A stretch of 64,000 nucleotides of DNA from an uncultured Elusimicrobiales bacterium (GTDB lineage Bacteria > Elusimicrobiota > Elusimicrobia > Elusimicrobiales > Elusimicrobiaceae). The DNA is taken from the NCBI GenBank assembly GCA_944324685.1, contig CALUXG010000004.1, forward strand, positions 1-64,000, read 5' to 3'. The position numbers and the translations under genes were made by a program. Of this stretch, positions 17,863 through 26,261 are shown piece by piece (the first letter of the stretch is position 1; every line of letters starts with the position of its first letter). A model generated the notes under the pieces. The model did not search any database. It was not told the DNA's origin and saw nothing but the letters and a program-made list of their open reading frames with translations.

Positions 17863-19196
17863 CCAAATACAAATCGCGTTTACATAAAGGACTCATAGAT
17901 TGGTTTCTTTTTGGAGCCATGGCTTTTTTGGTCATTTTGGGGGCCTTGTGCATTATGTCTGCCGTTAATGCGGTTGATTTTTCCAATGCGGTTGTCCGTA
18001 CGCATATCATAGCTCTTCCGCTGGGTTTTTTGGCTTTTTTCGCGGCATGGAGCTTTAATTATCAAATTTTTGACGAGCAATGGAAACCGCTTTATGGAAT
18101 TATTTTGGCTTTGTTGATAGGCGTATTGCTTTTCGGTACGTATCAGCGGGGAAGCAAATCATGGTTCGTGTTTCCATTTTTTTCCATGCAGCCGGCGGAA
18201 ATTTGCCGCGTATTGACTATTTTGGCGGCGGCGGCCTTTTTGGACCGCCAAGGTCGTAATATGCGGGACTTGCGCACCTTGGTATGGCTGGGAGTATTAA
18301 TTGCGCCTGTTTTCGGCCTGATTATGTTGCAGCCGGATTTTTCATCCATCGTCATTACGTTTCCTGCTTTGCTGGTGTTGCTGTATTGCGCGGGCGTAAA
18401 CGTGTTTTATTTGGCTTTAGTTTTTGCTTTTGCGGCGGTGGCGGGGTTTTTTACGGTGGCATGGACATTTTTGTATTTACATCCGCAGTGGCTTGACTAT
18501 AAGCTGTTGGACGTTTTTTTTAAGCTTTCCGATCATATTTTGTATATGGGCGTTTTTGTGTTGTTAACGGGTTTGGCGGGATATGTGGCGTGGTGGCTGT
18601 TTAAGCAGCTGCGCATATTTTTGCCGTCTTTTTATTTTGTGTTGGCCACATTGGTGGTGGCGGCGGGGTTTTTTGCGGGGGTGTTTGCCGATCATCAGAT
18701 GAAACCTTATCAACGCAAACGCGTGGAAGCTTTTTTGGCTCCGCAATCCGATCCGCAAGGAGCATCGTATAACGTGCTGCAGGCGCAAATCGCCATGGGA
18801 TCTGGCGGCATTTTTGGAAAAGGGCTGTTTTCCGGAACACAATCGCGTTTAGGGTTTGTACCGGAAAAACATACGGATTTTATTTTGGCCGTAGTGGGGG
18901 AAGAACTGGGTTTGTGGGGGACTTTGTTGGTATTGGGACTGTATTTGGTGATCTTATGGCGTATTGCGGTGGTGGCGTATTTGGCCAGTGACCGCTACGG
19001 CTACTTGGTGTGCAGCGGCATATTCGGCATGTTCTTGACCTATATGCTGATCAACTTTGGCATGTTGATAGGGTTGTTCCCCGTAGCGGGTATTCCTTTG
19101 CCGTTTATTTCCTACGGAGGCAGTAATTTGGTGTCCAGCATGTTGGCTTTGGGCGTGGTGCAGTCCGTATATGCAAGGCGCATTACTTCGGCTTAA
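17859..19196 (+). CDS. rodA: SEDS peptidoglycan polymerase RodA
   Basis: RodA (445 residues), the SEDS-family glycosyltransferase that makes glycan strands with PBP2. Family motifs are QPAEICRVLTILA, QPDFSSIVITFPALLV, AQIAMGSGGIFGKGLFSGTQ, LGFVPEKHTDFILAVVGEELG and the C-terminal GIPLPFISYGGSNLV. It is about 60-75 residues longer than E. coli RodA; the extra part seems to lie around residues 190-270 and adds hydrophobic segments. It overlaps mrdA. Confidence 0.96.
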   Translation: MTKYKSRLHKGLIDWFLFGAMAFLVILGALCIMSAVNAVDFSNAVVRTHIIALPLGFLAFFAAWSFNYQIFDEQWKPLYGIILALLIGVLLFGTYQRGSKSWFVFPFFSMQPAEICRVLTILAAAAFLDRQGRNMRDLRTLVWLGVLIAPVFGLIMLQPDFSSIVITFPALLVLLYCAGVNVFYLALVFAFAAVAGFFTVAWTFLYLHPQWLDYKLLDVFFKLSDHILYMGVFVLLTGLAGYVAWWLFKQLRIFLPSFYFVLATLVVAAGFFAGVFADHQMKPYQRKRVEAFLAPQSDPQGASYNVLQAQIAMGSGGIFGKGLFSGTQSRLGFVPEKHTDFILAVVGEELGLWGTLLVLGLYLVILWRIAVVAYLASDRYGYLVCSGIFGMFLTYMLINFGMLIGLFPVAGIPLPFISYGGSNLVSSMLALGVVQSVYARRITSA

Positions 19197-19207
19197 AAGA
19201 GATGACT

Positions 19208-19897
19208 ATGATAAATGCCCCAAAAATTTATAAAATGCGAGTAGCGTTCACCGTGGCAGGCGCATGGGATTATAAGCGCATTTTTGCCGCTTTGCGCAAT
19301 ACGGTTTTGCGCAGCGGTTTGCCTTTTGAACCGGCCAAAGTCAATAAGAATTGGCCCCGTTTGGCCTATGGCCCCGCTTTAGGATACGCGCAATACAGTT
19401 TGGGGGAATATGCGGATATTTATTTTTCTTCCCCTGTTAAAGAAGATGAGGCTTTGCAGTCGCTGCAAAAAGCGGCGGCGGGCGGACTGACCATCTTGCG
19501 CGTGCAGCGCGTACCGTATGCTTTGCCTTCTGTGAGCAATTTGGCGGAGGTTTTCCGCTATGCCGTAGAGGGGAATTTTGCATTTTACCAGCCCGCGCAA
19601 ACGGCGGAAGCATTTTTTGCAAACAAACATATTTACGTAACGGAAAGTACGCCAAACGGTATTATCGTGCAGAAAGAATTAAAACCGTTTATTTTGTCCG
19701 TAAAACAAGACGGAGAGAACAAAGTGGAATTATGGTTGCAGAAACAAGGCGACAAAACCGCCAAACCCGAGCATGTAATGGCTGCATGGTTGAATGTGTC
19801 CGTACCGGCGGAAACGGAGTTTACGCTGGAACAGTTAAAATTTATCAGAGAGGCTTTGTATTGGCGTGATGCGGGCGGGAACCTGCATGCCATATAG
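19208..19897 (+). CDS. DUF2344 (radical SAM-linked) family protein
   Basis: A 229-residue protein whose N-terminal half fits the DUF2344/TIGR03936 pattern: MRVAFTVAGAWDYKRIFAALRNTVLRSGLPFEPAKV, then RLAYGPALGYAQYSLGEYADI. In many bacteria this domain follows a radical SAM protein and precedes rng. Here rng is next (15 bases), but the radical SAM partner is not adjacent. I use the ATG at 19208 because AAAGAG is 6 bases upstream, rather than the one at 19202. Its biochemical role is not established; a role in RNA modification is often suspected. Confidence 0.7.
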   Translation: MINAPKIYKMRVAFTVAGAWDYKRIFAALRNTVLRSGLPFEPAKVNKNWPRLAYGPALGYAQYSLGEYADIYFSSPVKEDEALQSLQKAAAGGLTILRVQRVPYALPSVSNLAEVFRYAVEGNFAFYQPAQTAEAFFANKHIYVTESTPNGIIVQKELKPFILSVKQDGENKVELWLQKQGDKTAKPEHVMAAWLNVSVPAETEFTLEQLKFIREALYWRDAGGNLHAI

Positions 19898-19912
19898 CCG
19901 AGAGGATTTATT

Positions 19913-21367
19913 ATGAGTAAAAATATGGAAGAAGCGCCTAAAGTAGAGGTTATAGTCAATACTTCGTTTGAAGAAACGCGTATCGCCATTTTGGAAAACG
20001 GCCGGATTAATGAGTTGATGTGGGAACGGCGCGGCTCGCTGAATATCGTGGGCAATATTTATAAAGCCACGGTGGAAAACGTGCTGCCGGGCATTTCCAG
20101 TGCATTTGCCAATATTGGGTATGAGAAAAACGCGTATTTATATATTTCCGACATTTTAGGAGCGGACCGGAAAAATATTGAAAAAGTACTGAAAAAGGGT
20201 CAGCAAATTATGGTGCAGGTGGTCAAAGACGCCATAGGCACTAAAGGCATGAAAGTTACCATGGACGTTACGCTGCCCGGACGCTATTTGGTTTTGACGC
20301 CGCATCAGAGTTTTGTAGGCGTGTCTAAGAATATTGAAGACAGTGAAGCGCGCCACAAATTAAATGAAATTATGCAGGAATTGGCGGAAAAACACTTAAA
20401 CGGCATGGGCTGTATCGTGCGAACGGAGGCCGAAGAGGCCACCAAAGACGAGTTGGAACGAGAAGTTAAATACTTATATCGGCAATGGCAAACCATTTTG
20501 AAGAAATTTGATACGCTTCCCTCTCCGGCTTTATTGCATGAGGATATGGACGCAGTGCTGCAAGTGGCCAGAGACGTGTTAAGCGAAAACGCCGAAGTTT
20601 ATTTGTTGGATAATAAAAAAGACTATGAGCGCGTGTTGGATTTTGTAAAGAAAAACTCTCCGGAGTTGGCCGACCGCGTAAAACTTTACAAAGGCAAAAC
20701 GCCGATTTTTGAAGCATACGGTATTGAGCCGGAAATTGACAATTTGCGCAAAACGAAACTGCCTCTGCCCAACGGCGGCAGCATTATCATACAGGAAGCG
20801 GAAAGTTTGTGCGCCATTGATGTAAATACGGGCAAATTCACGGGCAATAAATCACAGGAAGAAACCGTTACGCAGACCAATATTGAGGCCGCGCAGGAAA
20901 TTGCGCACCAGCTTCGCTTGCGCAATATCGGCGGCATTATCGTGATCGATTTTATTGATATGCGCAAGGCATCCAGCCGCCACCGCGTGGTGGAAGCTTT
21001 GGCCAATGCTGTGCACGGAGACAGGGCAAAAATACGCATTTTGCCTATTACGCGGCTGGGATTGGTGGAAATGACGCGTGAGCGCAAGCGGGAAAGTACG
21101 GGCAGTTTTATCAGCGAGGAATGCCCTCAGTGCCACGGTTCGGGGCGCGTATTATCCGCAGAAAGCATGCGCATTAAAATACAGCGCGAAATTTATGATT
21201 TGACCAGCGGCCGCCCGGGCGGCAATTTGCGCGTGGTGCTGCATCCGTTGCTGGCGGAAGCCGTGAAACAAAAACAAGCGGATATTGAAGAAAATATTCA
21301 CCGTTCCATCAAAATACAATCCGATCCGCAGCTGGCGTGGGAAGATTATAAAATCGTGTTGGAATAG
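19913..21367 (+). CDS. rng: Ribonuclease G family endoribonuclease
   Basis: A 484-residue RNase G, a 5'-end-dependent endoribonuclease for rRNA and mRNA processing. The S1 domain is at about residues 35-125 (VGNIYKATVENVLPGISSAFANIGYEKNAYLYISD). The catalytic DNase-I-like domain has IDVNTGKFTG and GGIIVIDFIDM with its metal-binding Asp residues. The zinc-link CPQCHGSG is at about 405. It lacks the long C-terminal degradosome scaffold of RNase E. Confidence 0.95.
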   Translation: MSKNMEEAPKVEVIVNTSFEETRIAILENGRINELMWERRGSLNIVGNIYKATVENVLPGISSAFANIGYEKNAYLYISDILGADRKNIEKVLKKGQQIMVQVVKDAIGTKGMKVTMDVTLPGRYLVLTPHQSFVGVSKNIEDSEARHKLNEIMQELAEKHLNGMGCIVRTEAEEATKDELEREVKYLYRQWQTILKKFDTLPSPALLHEDMDAVLQVARDVLSENAEVYLLDNKKDYERVLDFVKKNSPELADRVKLYKGKTPIFEAYGIEPEIDNLRKTKLPLPNGGSIIIQEAESLCAIDVNTGKFTGNKSQEETVTQTNIEAAQEIAHQLRLRNIGGIIVIDFIDMRKASSRHRVVEALANAVHGDRAKIRILPITRLGLVEMTRERKRESTGSFISEECPQCHGSGRVLSAESMRIKIQREIYDLTSGRPGGNLRVVLHPLLAEAVKQKQADIEENIHRSIKIQSDPQLAWEDYKIVLE

Positions 21368-21403
21368 TTTGTCCGCGCGTGTGCCGGCGGAGGATTTTTT
21401 GTT

Positions 21404-22984
21404 ATGAGAAAAGTAATTCTGGGTTTATTGTCCGTGCTGTTTTTGCCTGCCGCATTTTTGCATGCGCAGGGAAAAACGGATGTCTATATCTTGGGACGGG
21501 ACAAAGGAACCGTGTCTTCCATGCAGACCAGCGGCGTAACGTTGTTGGACGCCCGCGCGGTAACCAAAAAACTTGGCGGCAGCGTGGAATTGTATGCGGC
21601 GGCCAAACAGATTAAAGTGGCTTTTCCCGGCATGTACGCTGTTTTAAGTGCCCCGCTGGATGAAGCGGTCGTGAATGCGCAAACCGTTAAACTTCCGGCG
21701 GAGGTGGTGGCGTCCGGAAGCAAGATTTTTGTTCCCGTACAATTTTTTATGCTGCCGCAAGTGGAAAAAGCGCTGGACAGGCAAATTACTTTTGAGAACA
21801 ATGCCTTGATAGTGGAAAAAAATTTTACGGTGGCTTTTACGGATAAAGAACAAAAAGAAAAATATGACCGTCTGCATTTTTTTCAAAAAGGCGAAATTGC
21901 TTTTACTTCTCAACAAAAAAACAAACATACGGTGGAAGTCGTTTTCCCTAATGCCGTATTAAAACGTTCCGCCAGTCAAAGATTGAAAGACGATTTTATC
22001 CGCTCTTTTACGCTGACTCAGCATGGAAAGGACGTGCGGCTTAAGGTGATATTGGGCAAAAAAGCAAAAACATGGCGTTTTGCGGAGGAAAACGGGGAAC
22101 TGGTATTTGCCGCAGCTGAAAAAGATCTTCCTTTGGTGTCATCTTCATCTGTGAATGCGGAACCGGAGACGGAGGCGGCTGAAGAGTTGGATTTGTCTCC
22201 GTCCGTTCAGGAAGAAGATCTTCAGACGCTGCCTGTTATGAAGGCCGAGCCTCTGCCGGTAATGATCAGTGCAGAGCCGGAAATCAAAGAAAAACGGAAA
22301 TTGCGCATTATGATTGATCCGGGCCACGGCGGCAAAGATCCCGGGGCCACGCGCCGCGGCAGTGCACAGGAAAAAGCGTTAAATTTGACGGTATCCAAAC
22401 ATCTGTACAATTACCTGAAAAAACAAGGTTTTGACGTCAAAATGACGAGAGATAAGGACGAATTCGTTACCTTGGCCGGACGCAGCAAGATGGCCAACGA
22501 CTTTAAGGCGGACTTGTTTGTTTCCGTGCATACCAATGCCGCGCGCCGCGCCGCCGCCAATGGGTTTGAGGTATATTTCCGTTCCGATAAGGCCACAGAT
22601 AAAGAAGCGGCGGAAGTGGCCGCTTTTGAAAACGAAGCCTTGCAATATGAGGAGGCTCATTACAGTTTTGTGGACATGCTGCTGGAGTCCATGGCCAAAA
22701 ACGAATTCATGAACGAAAGCTCCAAGCTGGCCGGACACATACGCAATTATGTATATAAAGAACCCGGCATAGGCATAGCCGTGCGCCAGAATAATGCCAT
22801 CAGACAGGCAAATTTTTACGTATTGCGCGGTGTGAAAGCTCCGGCCGTATTGGTGGAAATGGGTTATATCAGCAGTGCCAAGGACCGCGCCCGCCTAAAC
22901 AATAAAGCCGCTCAAAAACGCATGGGAGACGGCATAGGCAAAGGCATTGTTTCTTATCTGAAAGCGGAAAGAAAAATCCCCTGA
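21404..22984 (+). CDS. N-acetylmuramoyl-L-alanine amidase
   Basis: An exported amidase (526 residues) that cleaves the lactyl-peptide bond of peptidoglycan. A signal peptide is at 1-22 (LSVLFLPAAFLHAQG). An N-terminal domain (about 25-150) resembles copper-amine-oxidase-N-like wall-binding domains, and an AMIN-like part follows. The Amidase_3 catalytic domain starts near residue 300 with zinc ligands in IDPGHGGKDPG, the Glu in QEKALNL, SVHTNA, and the catalytic Glu in VLVEMGYIS. It ends in a strong terminator. Confidence 0.93.
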   Translation: MRKVILGLLSVLFLPAAFLHAQGKTDVYILGRDKGTVSSMQTSGVTLLDARAVTKKLGGSVELYAAAKQIKVAFPGMYAVLSAPLDEAVVNAQTVKLPAEVVASGSKIFVPVQFFMLPQVEKALDRQITFENNALIVEKNFTVAFTDKEQKEKYDRLHFFQKGEIAFTSQQKNKHTVEVVFPNAVLKRSASQRLKDDFIRSFTLTQHGKDVRLKVILGKKAKTWRFAEENGELVFAAAEKDLPLVSSSSVNAEPETEAAEELDLSPSVQEEDLQTLPVMKAEPLPVMISAEPEIKEKRKLRIMIDPGHGGKDPGATRRGSAQEKALNLTVSKHLYNYLKKQGFDVKMTRDKDEFVTLAGRSKMANDFKADLFVSVHTNAARRAAANGFEVYFRSDKATDKEAAEVAAFENEALQYEEAHYSFVDMLLESMAKNEFMNESSKLAGHIRNYVYKEPGIGIAVRQNNAIRQANFYVLRGVKAPAVLVEMGYISSAKDRARLNNKAAQKRMGDGIGKGIVSYLKAERKIP

Positions 22985-22995
22985 TATCTGTATAA

Positions 22996-23021
22996 AAAAA
23001 GCCCTCTGAAGAGGGCTTTTT
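22996..23021 (+). terminator. Terminator after the amidase gene
   Basis: AAAAAGCCCTC at 22996-23006 pairs with GAGGGCTTTTT at 23011-23021 across a TGAA loop. The T-run sits at the end of the stem. Confidence 0.9.
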
Positions 23022-23035
23022 AGTGCAGTATTTTT

Positions 23036-23066
23036 TTATAAAAAGCCCCCGAATATTTTCGGGGGC
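23036..23066 (-). terminator. Terminator of the 23082-23519 gene
   Basis: GCCCCCGAA at 23045-23053 pairs with TTCGGGGGC at 23058-23066. Read on the minus strand it is followed by a T-run, directly downstream of the minus-strand gene's stop. Confidence 0.88.
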
Positions 23067-23081
23067 GTATATTGCAGGGAT

Positions 23082-23519
23082 TTATTTGAGCGTATTTATG
23101 TCAAACTGGCATAATGCCTGTCTGTAGTAGCTGTCCGGTTTGGTAGAGAGCGATGTGTGGGCTACGGATATAGCCAAGGCGCCTTGTTTGGTGTAGCGCC
23201 TAAGCAATAGATGATAGTAAATAGAGTTGTTTATGGTTACTTGCAGTATCACATCATCATCGTTGCAATATTCCAGAAAGGCATTATTGCCAAACGTTTC
23301 TCTGTTCTTGTCAATGATGGCGGTGTTCACGGGATCTTTGAAAGCTTGCGGGCTAAAAATAAACAAATTCCCGTCTTTTGAAACGAAATGGGTCAAATCT
23401 CCTTCTGTTTTGGAAAAGCGGAAAACTTCTCCCATAAAACTGACTTGCTCCGGCACGGCCGCCCATAAGCAGGCGGCACAAAACAACAATACGGCAACAA
23501 CCGACATTTTTTTCTTCAT
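23082..23519 (-). CDS. Small exported protein of unknown function, paralogue A
   Basis: A 145-residue protein with a signal peptide (MKKKMSVVAVLLFCAACLWA). I start it at the ATG at 23519 because AAGGAT lies about 10 bases upstream; the frame remains open much further upstream but that part looks non-coding. The mature part is about 125 residues and ends YYRQALCQFDINTLK. It resembles its neighbour at 23881-24324: an EYCNDDDVIL/SYCSSDDIVV motif, an RRYTKQGALAISV/KRFTTKGMISVSL strand, and the YRQALCQ tail. I do not recognise the family. Confidence 0.75.
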   Translation of the reverse strand: MKKKMSVVAVLLFCAACLWAAVPEQVSFMGEVFRFSKTEGDLTHFVSKDGNLFIFSPQAFKDPVNTAIIDKNRETFGNNAFLEYCNDDDVILQVTINNSIYYHLLLRRYTKQGALAISVAHTSLSTKPDSYYRQALCQFDINTLK

Positions 23520-23800
23520 AGAGACCATCCTTCTGAATATACTCCTATAATTAGTATAGCAAATTGCCGGCAGCGGGAGCCGGCATGCATGAACGGCCAT
23601 GGGCCGCCACGGCAAATCAATTTTAGCCGTTCCGTTTAAGACCTGCCAATAAGCGCAGGGAATACCCGCAAGAGACGGCCAGACTTGACGAGGCGGGCAG
23701 ATGGAGATGTCTGGGATGAGCGGAATTAGTCGGAAAAGTTTGTAAATCTTATGAAGTAAAAACAATTTCTGGCGCGAATTATGGGTTGGCTCTGTAAATA
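23520..23800. other. Intergenic region between two paralogous genes
   Basis: About 280 bases without a convincing gene. A minus-strand frame runs from 23765 into the gene at 23519 but has no ribosome binding site or family-like residues. The left part is GC-rich and has short inverted repeats, such as GCCGGC at 23566-23571 and 23579-23584 and ACGGC/GCCGT around 23610-23630, so a structured RNA is possible. I see no known RNA family. Confidence 0.3.
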
Positions 23801-23829
23801 TAAAAACCCCCGCTTTTTGGGGCGGGGGT
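23801..23829 (-). terminator. Terminator of the 23881-24324 gene
   Basis: ACCCCCGC at 23806-23813 pairs with GCGGGGGT at 23822-23829. On the minus strand the hairpin is followed by TTTTTA, about 50 bases after the gene's stop. Confidence 0.88.
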
Positions 23830-23880
23830 AGGAACTTTCCAATAAATATCGTCCGGCATTGGAATGTTATGTGCGGCGGT

Positions 23881-24324
23881 CTAGATCAAATCCAGCTGAC
23901 AGAGAGCCTGCTGATATTCCGACGGGGAGAGTTCGGCTTTGATGAGACTCACCGAGATCATTCCCTTGGTAGTAAAACGCTTCAAGTTAAAGGAAAATTC
24001 AGCTGCGTCTAATACAACGATATCATCGGAGGAACAGTAAGACAACTGGCATTTTTCTCCTTCATGTTCCATACAAAATTTGAATGCTTCCTTGGCCTCT
24101 TCTAGGACCTCCCTAGGATCCTTAGGTTTAGGAAATAATCCAAAAGAGAGCCATGCATGATCCGTTTGATCCGTTTTAAAAAAAGATAGAGTGGATCCGG
24201 CATCGAATGTCTTTGTTTCATACAAATGGAATGTCTTATCCAACAAGGTAATGGTCTGTACGGTTCCCGCCCACAGTACTGCCGCGCAGGCCAACACAAG
24301 GACTACAAAGATGCTTTTTTTCAT
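23881..24324 (-). CDS. Small exported protein of unknown function, paralogue B
   Basis: A 147-residue protein with a signal peptide (MKKSIFVVLVLACAAVLWAG). A strong AGGAGG and a TATAAT-type -10 box lie upstream on the minus strand. The mature part carries two Cys close together (EGEKCQLSYCSSDD) and ends YQQALCQLDLI, so three Cys in all. It is a diverged paralogue of the gene at 23082. It has no recognisable catalytic motif and no membrane segment beyond the signal. Function unknown. Confidence 0.8.
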   Translation of the reverse strand: MKKSIFVVLVLACAAVLWAGTVQTITLLDKTFHLYETKTFDAGSTLSFFKTDQTDHAWLSFGLFPKPKDPREVLEEAKEAFKFCMEHEGEKCQLSYCSSDDIVVLDAAEFSFNLKRFTTKGMISVSLIKAELSPSEYQQALCQLDLI

Positions 24325-24415
24325 GGGATTCCTCCTATATAAATACCAAGGATATTATACTAAAATACATGTTTTATGTATCTTTTCCTCTGCTTTTGAC
24401 GGGGAATGCGGCGGA

Positions 24416-25567
24416 TTATTGATACAAAGGGGCGGTATATGTCCGCTTGAAATCATTGCGTCTTTTTTGCCATTCGTTTTTGGGGTAAGCATCGTCGGTC
24501 TGCACCGCATGTCCGCTTTTGCATATCCAGTCGGGGGAATTGGTTTGCGGATGTTGAATATCCCACGCGACCGCTTCTAGCATATTTTGCCGAAGCCAGT
24601 TTTTGTCTTTCAAAAAGGTTTGAGCCTTCGGATCTTTTGCATAAGCGGCCATAGCCGGCACAAGAAAGTCCATTTGTAATAAAGGTAAATATTGCCCGAC
24701 ATATTTATCTTTGCATAAAGCCCGATCGGCTTGACTTCGCAGTTGGGCCAGCATCCCCCAAAAAACGGTTTCTTGAACGGGGGCTTTGAGTCTGGCCATG
24801 CGAACGCTCATGGCAAAAAGATAAATGGGATCGTATTCCCCTATGTGTTCTTTCAGCCATTGCGTAACGTCCGGCTCCGGTATGGAGATGATGAATTCAA
24901 TGGCAAGCTGCTGGAGAGGGTTTATATTGTTGACGGAAGTAATTTTTCCGTCTTTTCTCGTTTCGGTTTGTGTCAGATGGGGGGCTTTTAGTAATTCTTT
25001 TAATTGACTTAAAGCCAGTGAATCATCGGGCTGTGTTTGCCCGGGACGTATGGCGTAGACGGGGGGATTGGTCAGCTTGTCTAAAGAAGCAGACAATGCT
25101 TTGTCGGCCTCGGCGAAGCTTTGCCCTTTTTGCAGAGGGGCTATCATGGATATTTCTTTAATCGTGTTGTCTGGCATCCAAATGCGCCGCACGTAAAAAT
25201 AATTCCCTTCTTTGTCGATAGTGGCCATTGTAACACGCGGATTTTTGGTTTTCGGTTCGGGTATGATGCGCGCGGCGGCGGAGGAAGAAATTTTTTTGAG
25301 GCTCTCCTGCATTTCTTTTAACGTTGCCTGCAGGGTCAGGCCTTCCGGCTGGGGGTATTGGATTATTTGAGCGTGGAGGGCTTTCTTTTCCTGTGGGTCT
25401 GTATAAATATTAACGGGTCCTTCGGCGTTTGTGTATGCTCTGGACAGGGTTAACGGAGTGTCCCCCACCAAAATGGTTCCCGAGAAGGGTTCTTCTTTGC
25501 CGGCAAACCAAAAAAATCCCGCCAAAACCATGAAAAGCGCAAGGCACACAATAAGAAATTTTTTCAT
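24416..25567 (-). CDS. Membrane-anchored or exported protein, function unknown
   Basis: A 383-residue protein with an N-terminal hydrophobic segment (LIVCLALFMVLAGFFWFAG, residues 5-23) that could be a signal peptide or an anchor. A beta-rich region follows (about 30-170, with VRRIWMPDNTIKEISMIAP), then a helical C-terminal part (about 200-383) with several Trp and two Cys. No known motif is seen. It is preceded by a TATAAT-like box and weak GAGAG. The two genes to its right on the same strand are also exported unknowns. Confidence 0.75.
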   Translation of the reverse strand: MKKFLIVCLALFMVLAGFFWFAGKEEPFSGTILVGDTPLTLSRAYTNAEGPVNIYTDPQEKKALHAQIIQYPQPEGLTLQATLKEMQESLKKISSSAAARIIPEPKTKNPRVTMATIDKEGNYFYVRRIWMPDNTIKEISMIAPLQKGQSFAEADKALSASLDKLTNPPVYAIRPGQTQPDDSLALSQLKELLKAPHLTQTETRKDGKITSVNNINPLQQLAIEFIISIPEPDVTQWLKEHIGEYDPIYLFAMSVRMARLKAPVQETVFWGMLAQLRSQADRALCKDKYVGQYLPLLQMDFLVPAMAAYAKDPKAQTFLKDKNWLRQNMLEAVAWDIQHPQTNSPDWICKSGHAVQTDDAYPKNEWQKRRNDFKRTYTAPLYQ

Positions 25568-25709
25568 AATTTCTCTCTACAGAAATAATAATCATCCATT
25601 ATAGCTTAAAATATTCCCAGAAGAAACGAGTTTTGTTTGTCTGCTCGTTCCCATCAGGGGCGGACAAGAAAAGAATACGCTTTTTCTGTCTAAACAACTG
25701 GTGTCAAAT

Positions 25710-25718
25710 TGCTACAAT
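25710..25718 (+). promoter_or_regulatory. Extended -10 promoter giving a leaderless chr transcript
   Basis: TGCTACAAT (extended -10: TG, one base, then TACAAT at 25713-25718) lies exactly 6 bases before the ATG at 25725. The usual -7 to +1 spacing puts the transcription start on the A of the ATG. No Shine-Dalgarno sequence is present. Confidence 0.55.
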
Positions 25719-25724
25719 ATAGCC

Positions 25725-26261
25725 ATGAAATTTTATTTTACCTTGTTTTCTATTTTCTTTAAAATCGGTCTGTTTACACTGGGCGGAGGCTATGCCATGC
25801 TGCCGCTGATTGAAACGGAAATCGTGGATAAGCGCAACTGGATAGATAAAAAAGAATTTTTGGATTTGACGGCCATAGCCCAGTCCGCCCCCGGGGTGTT
25901 GGCGGTAAACATGGCCGTTTTTGTCGGCTATAAATTGCGCGGGCTTAGCGGTGCGGTTGTGGCTATATTGGGTGCGGTGCTGCCGTCATTTTTGATTATT
26001 TTGCTGATTGCCGTTTTTTTGCGCGGTTTTAGGCATTATCCGTTGGTGGAAAGCATCTTTATGGGTATACGTCCCGCCGTGGTAGCGCTGATTGCCGTAC
26101 CGGTGTTTACATTGGCGCGTGCCGCCGGTGTTACGTGCAAAAATGCGTGGGTGCCGATCGTTTGCGCGGGTGCGGTATGGCTGGGAGGCGTTTCCCCCGT
26201 CTACATAGTGTTGGCTGCGGGCGTGGGAGGTTTGGTCTTTTTTAGGGAGAGAGACAAATGA
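25725..26261 (+). CDS. Chromate-type transporter, subunit 1 (short CHR)
   Basis: A 178-residue short-chain CHR family membrane protein with about five hydrophobic segments. The family motif FKIGLFTLGGGYAMLPLIETEIV is at residues 11-33, followed by LTAIAQSAPGVLAVNMAVFVGYK. Short CHR proteins work as heterologous pairs, and the second one overlaps by 4 bases (ATGA). Chromate export is the known activity of some members, but the natural substrate in an anaerobe is uncertain. I start at 25725; an upstream in-frame start would lie in the promoter. Confidence 0.88.
   Translation: MKFYFTLFSIFFKIGLFTLGGGYAMLPLIETEIVDKRNWIDKKEFLDLTAIAQSAPGVLAVNMAVFVGYKLRGLSGAVVAILGAVLPSFLIILLIAVFLRGFRHYPLVESIFMGIRPAVVALIAVPVFTLARAAGVTCKNAWVPIVCAGAVWLGGVSPVYIVLAAGVGGLVFFRERDK

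Noticed and set aside
23520-23765. N-terminal extension of the exported protein at 23082
   Set aside because: The signal peptide starts at 23519 with AAGGAT upstream; the extension has no start signal and would bury the signal peptide.
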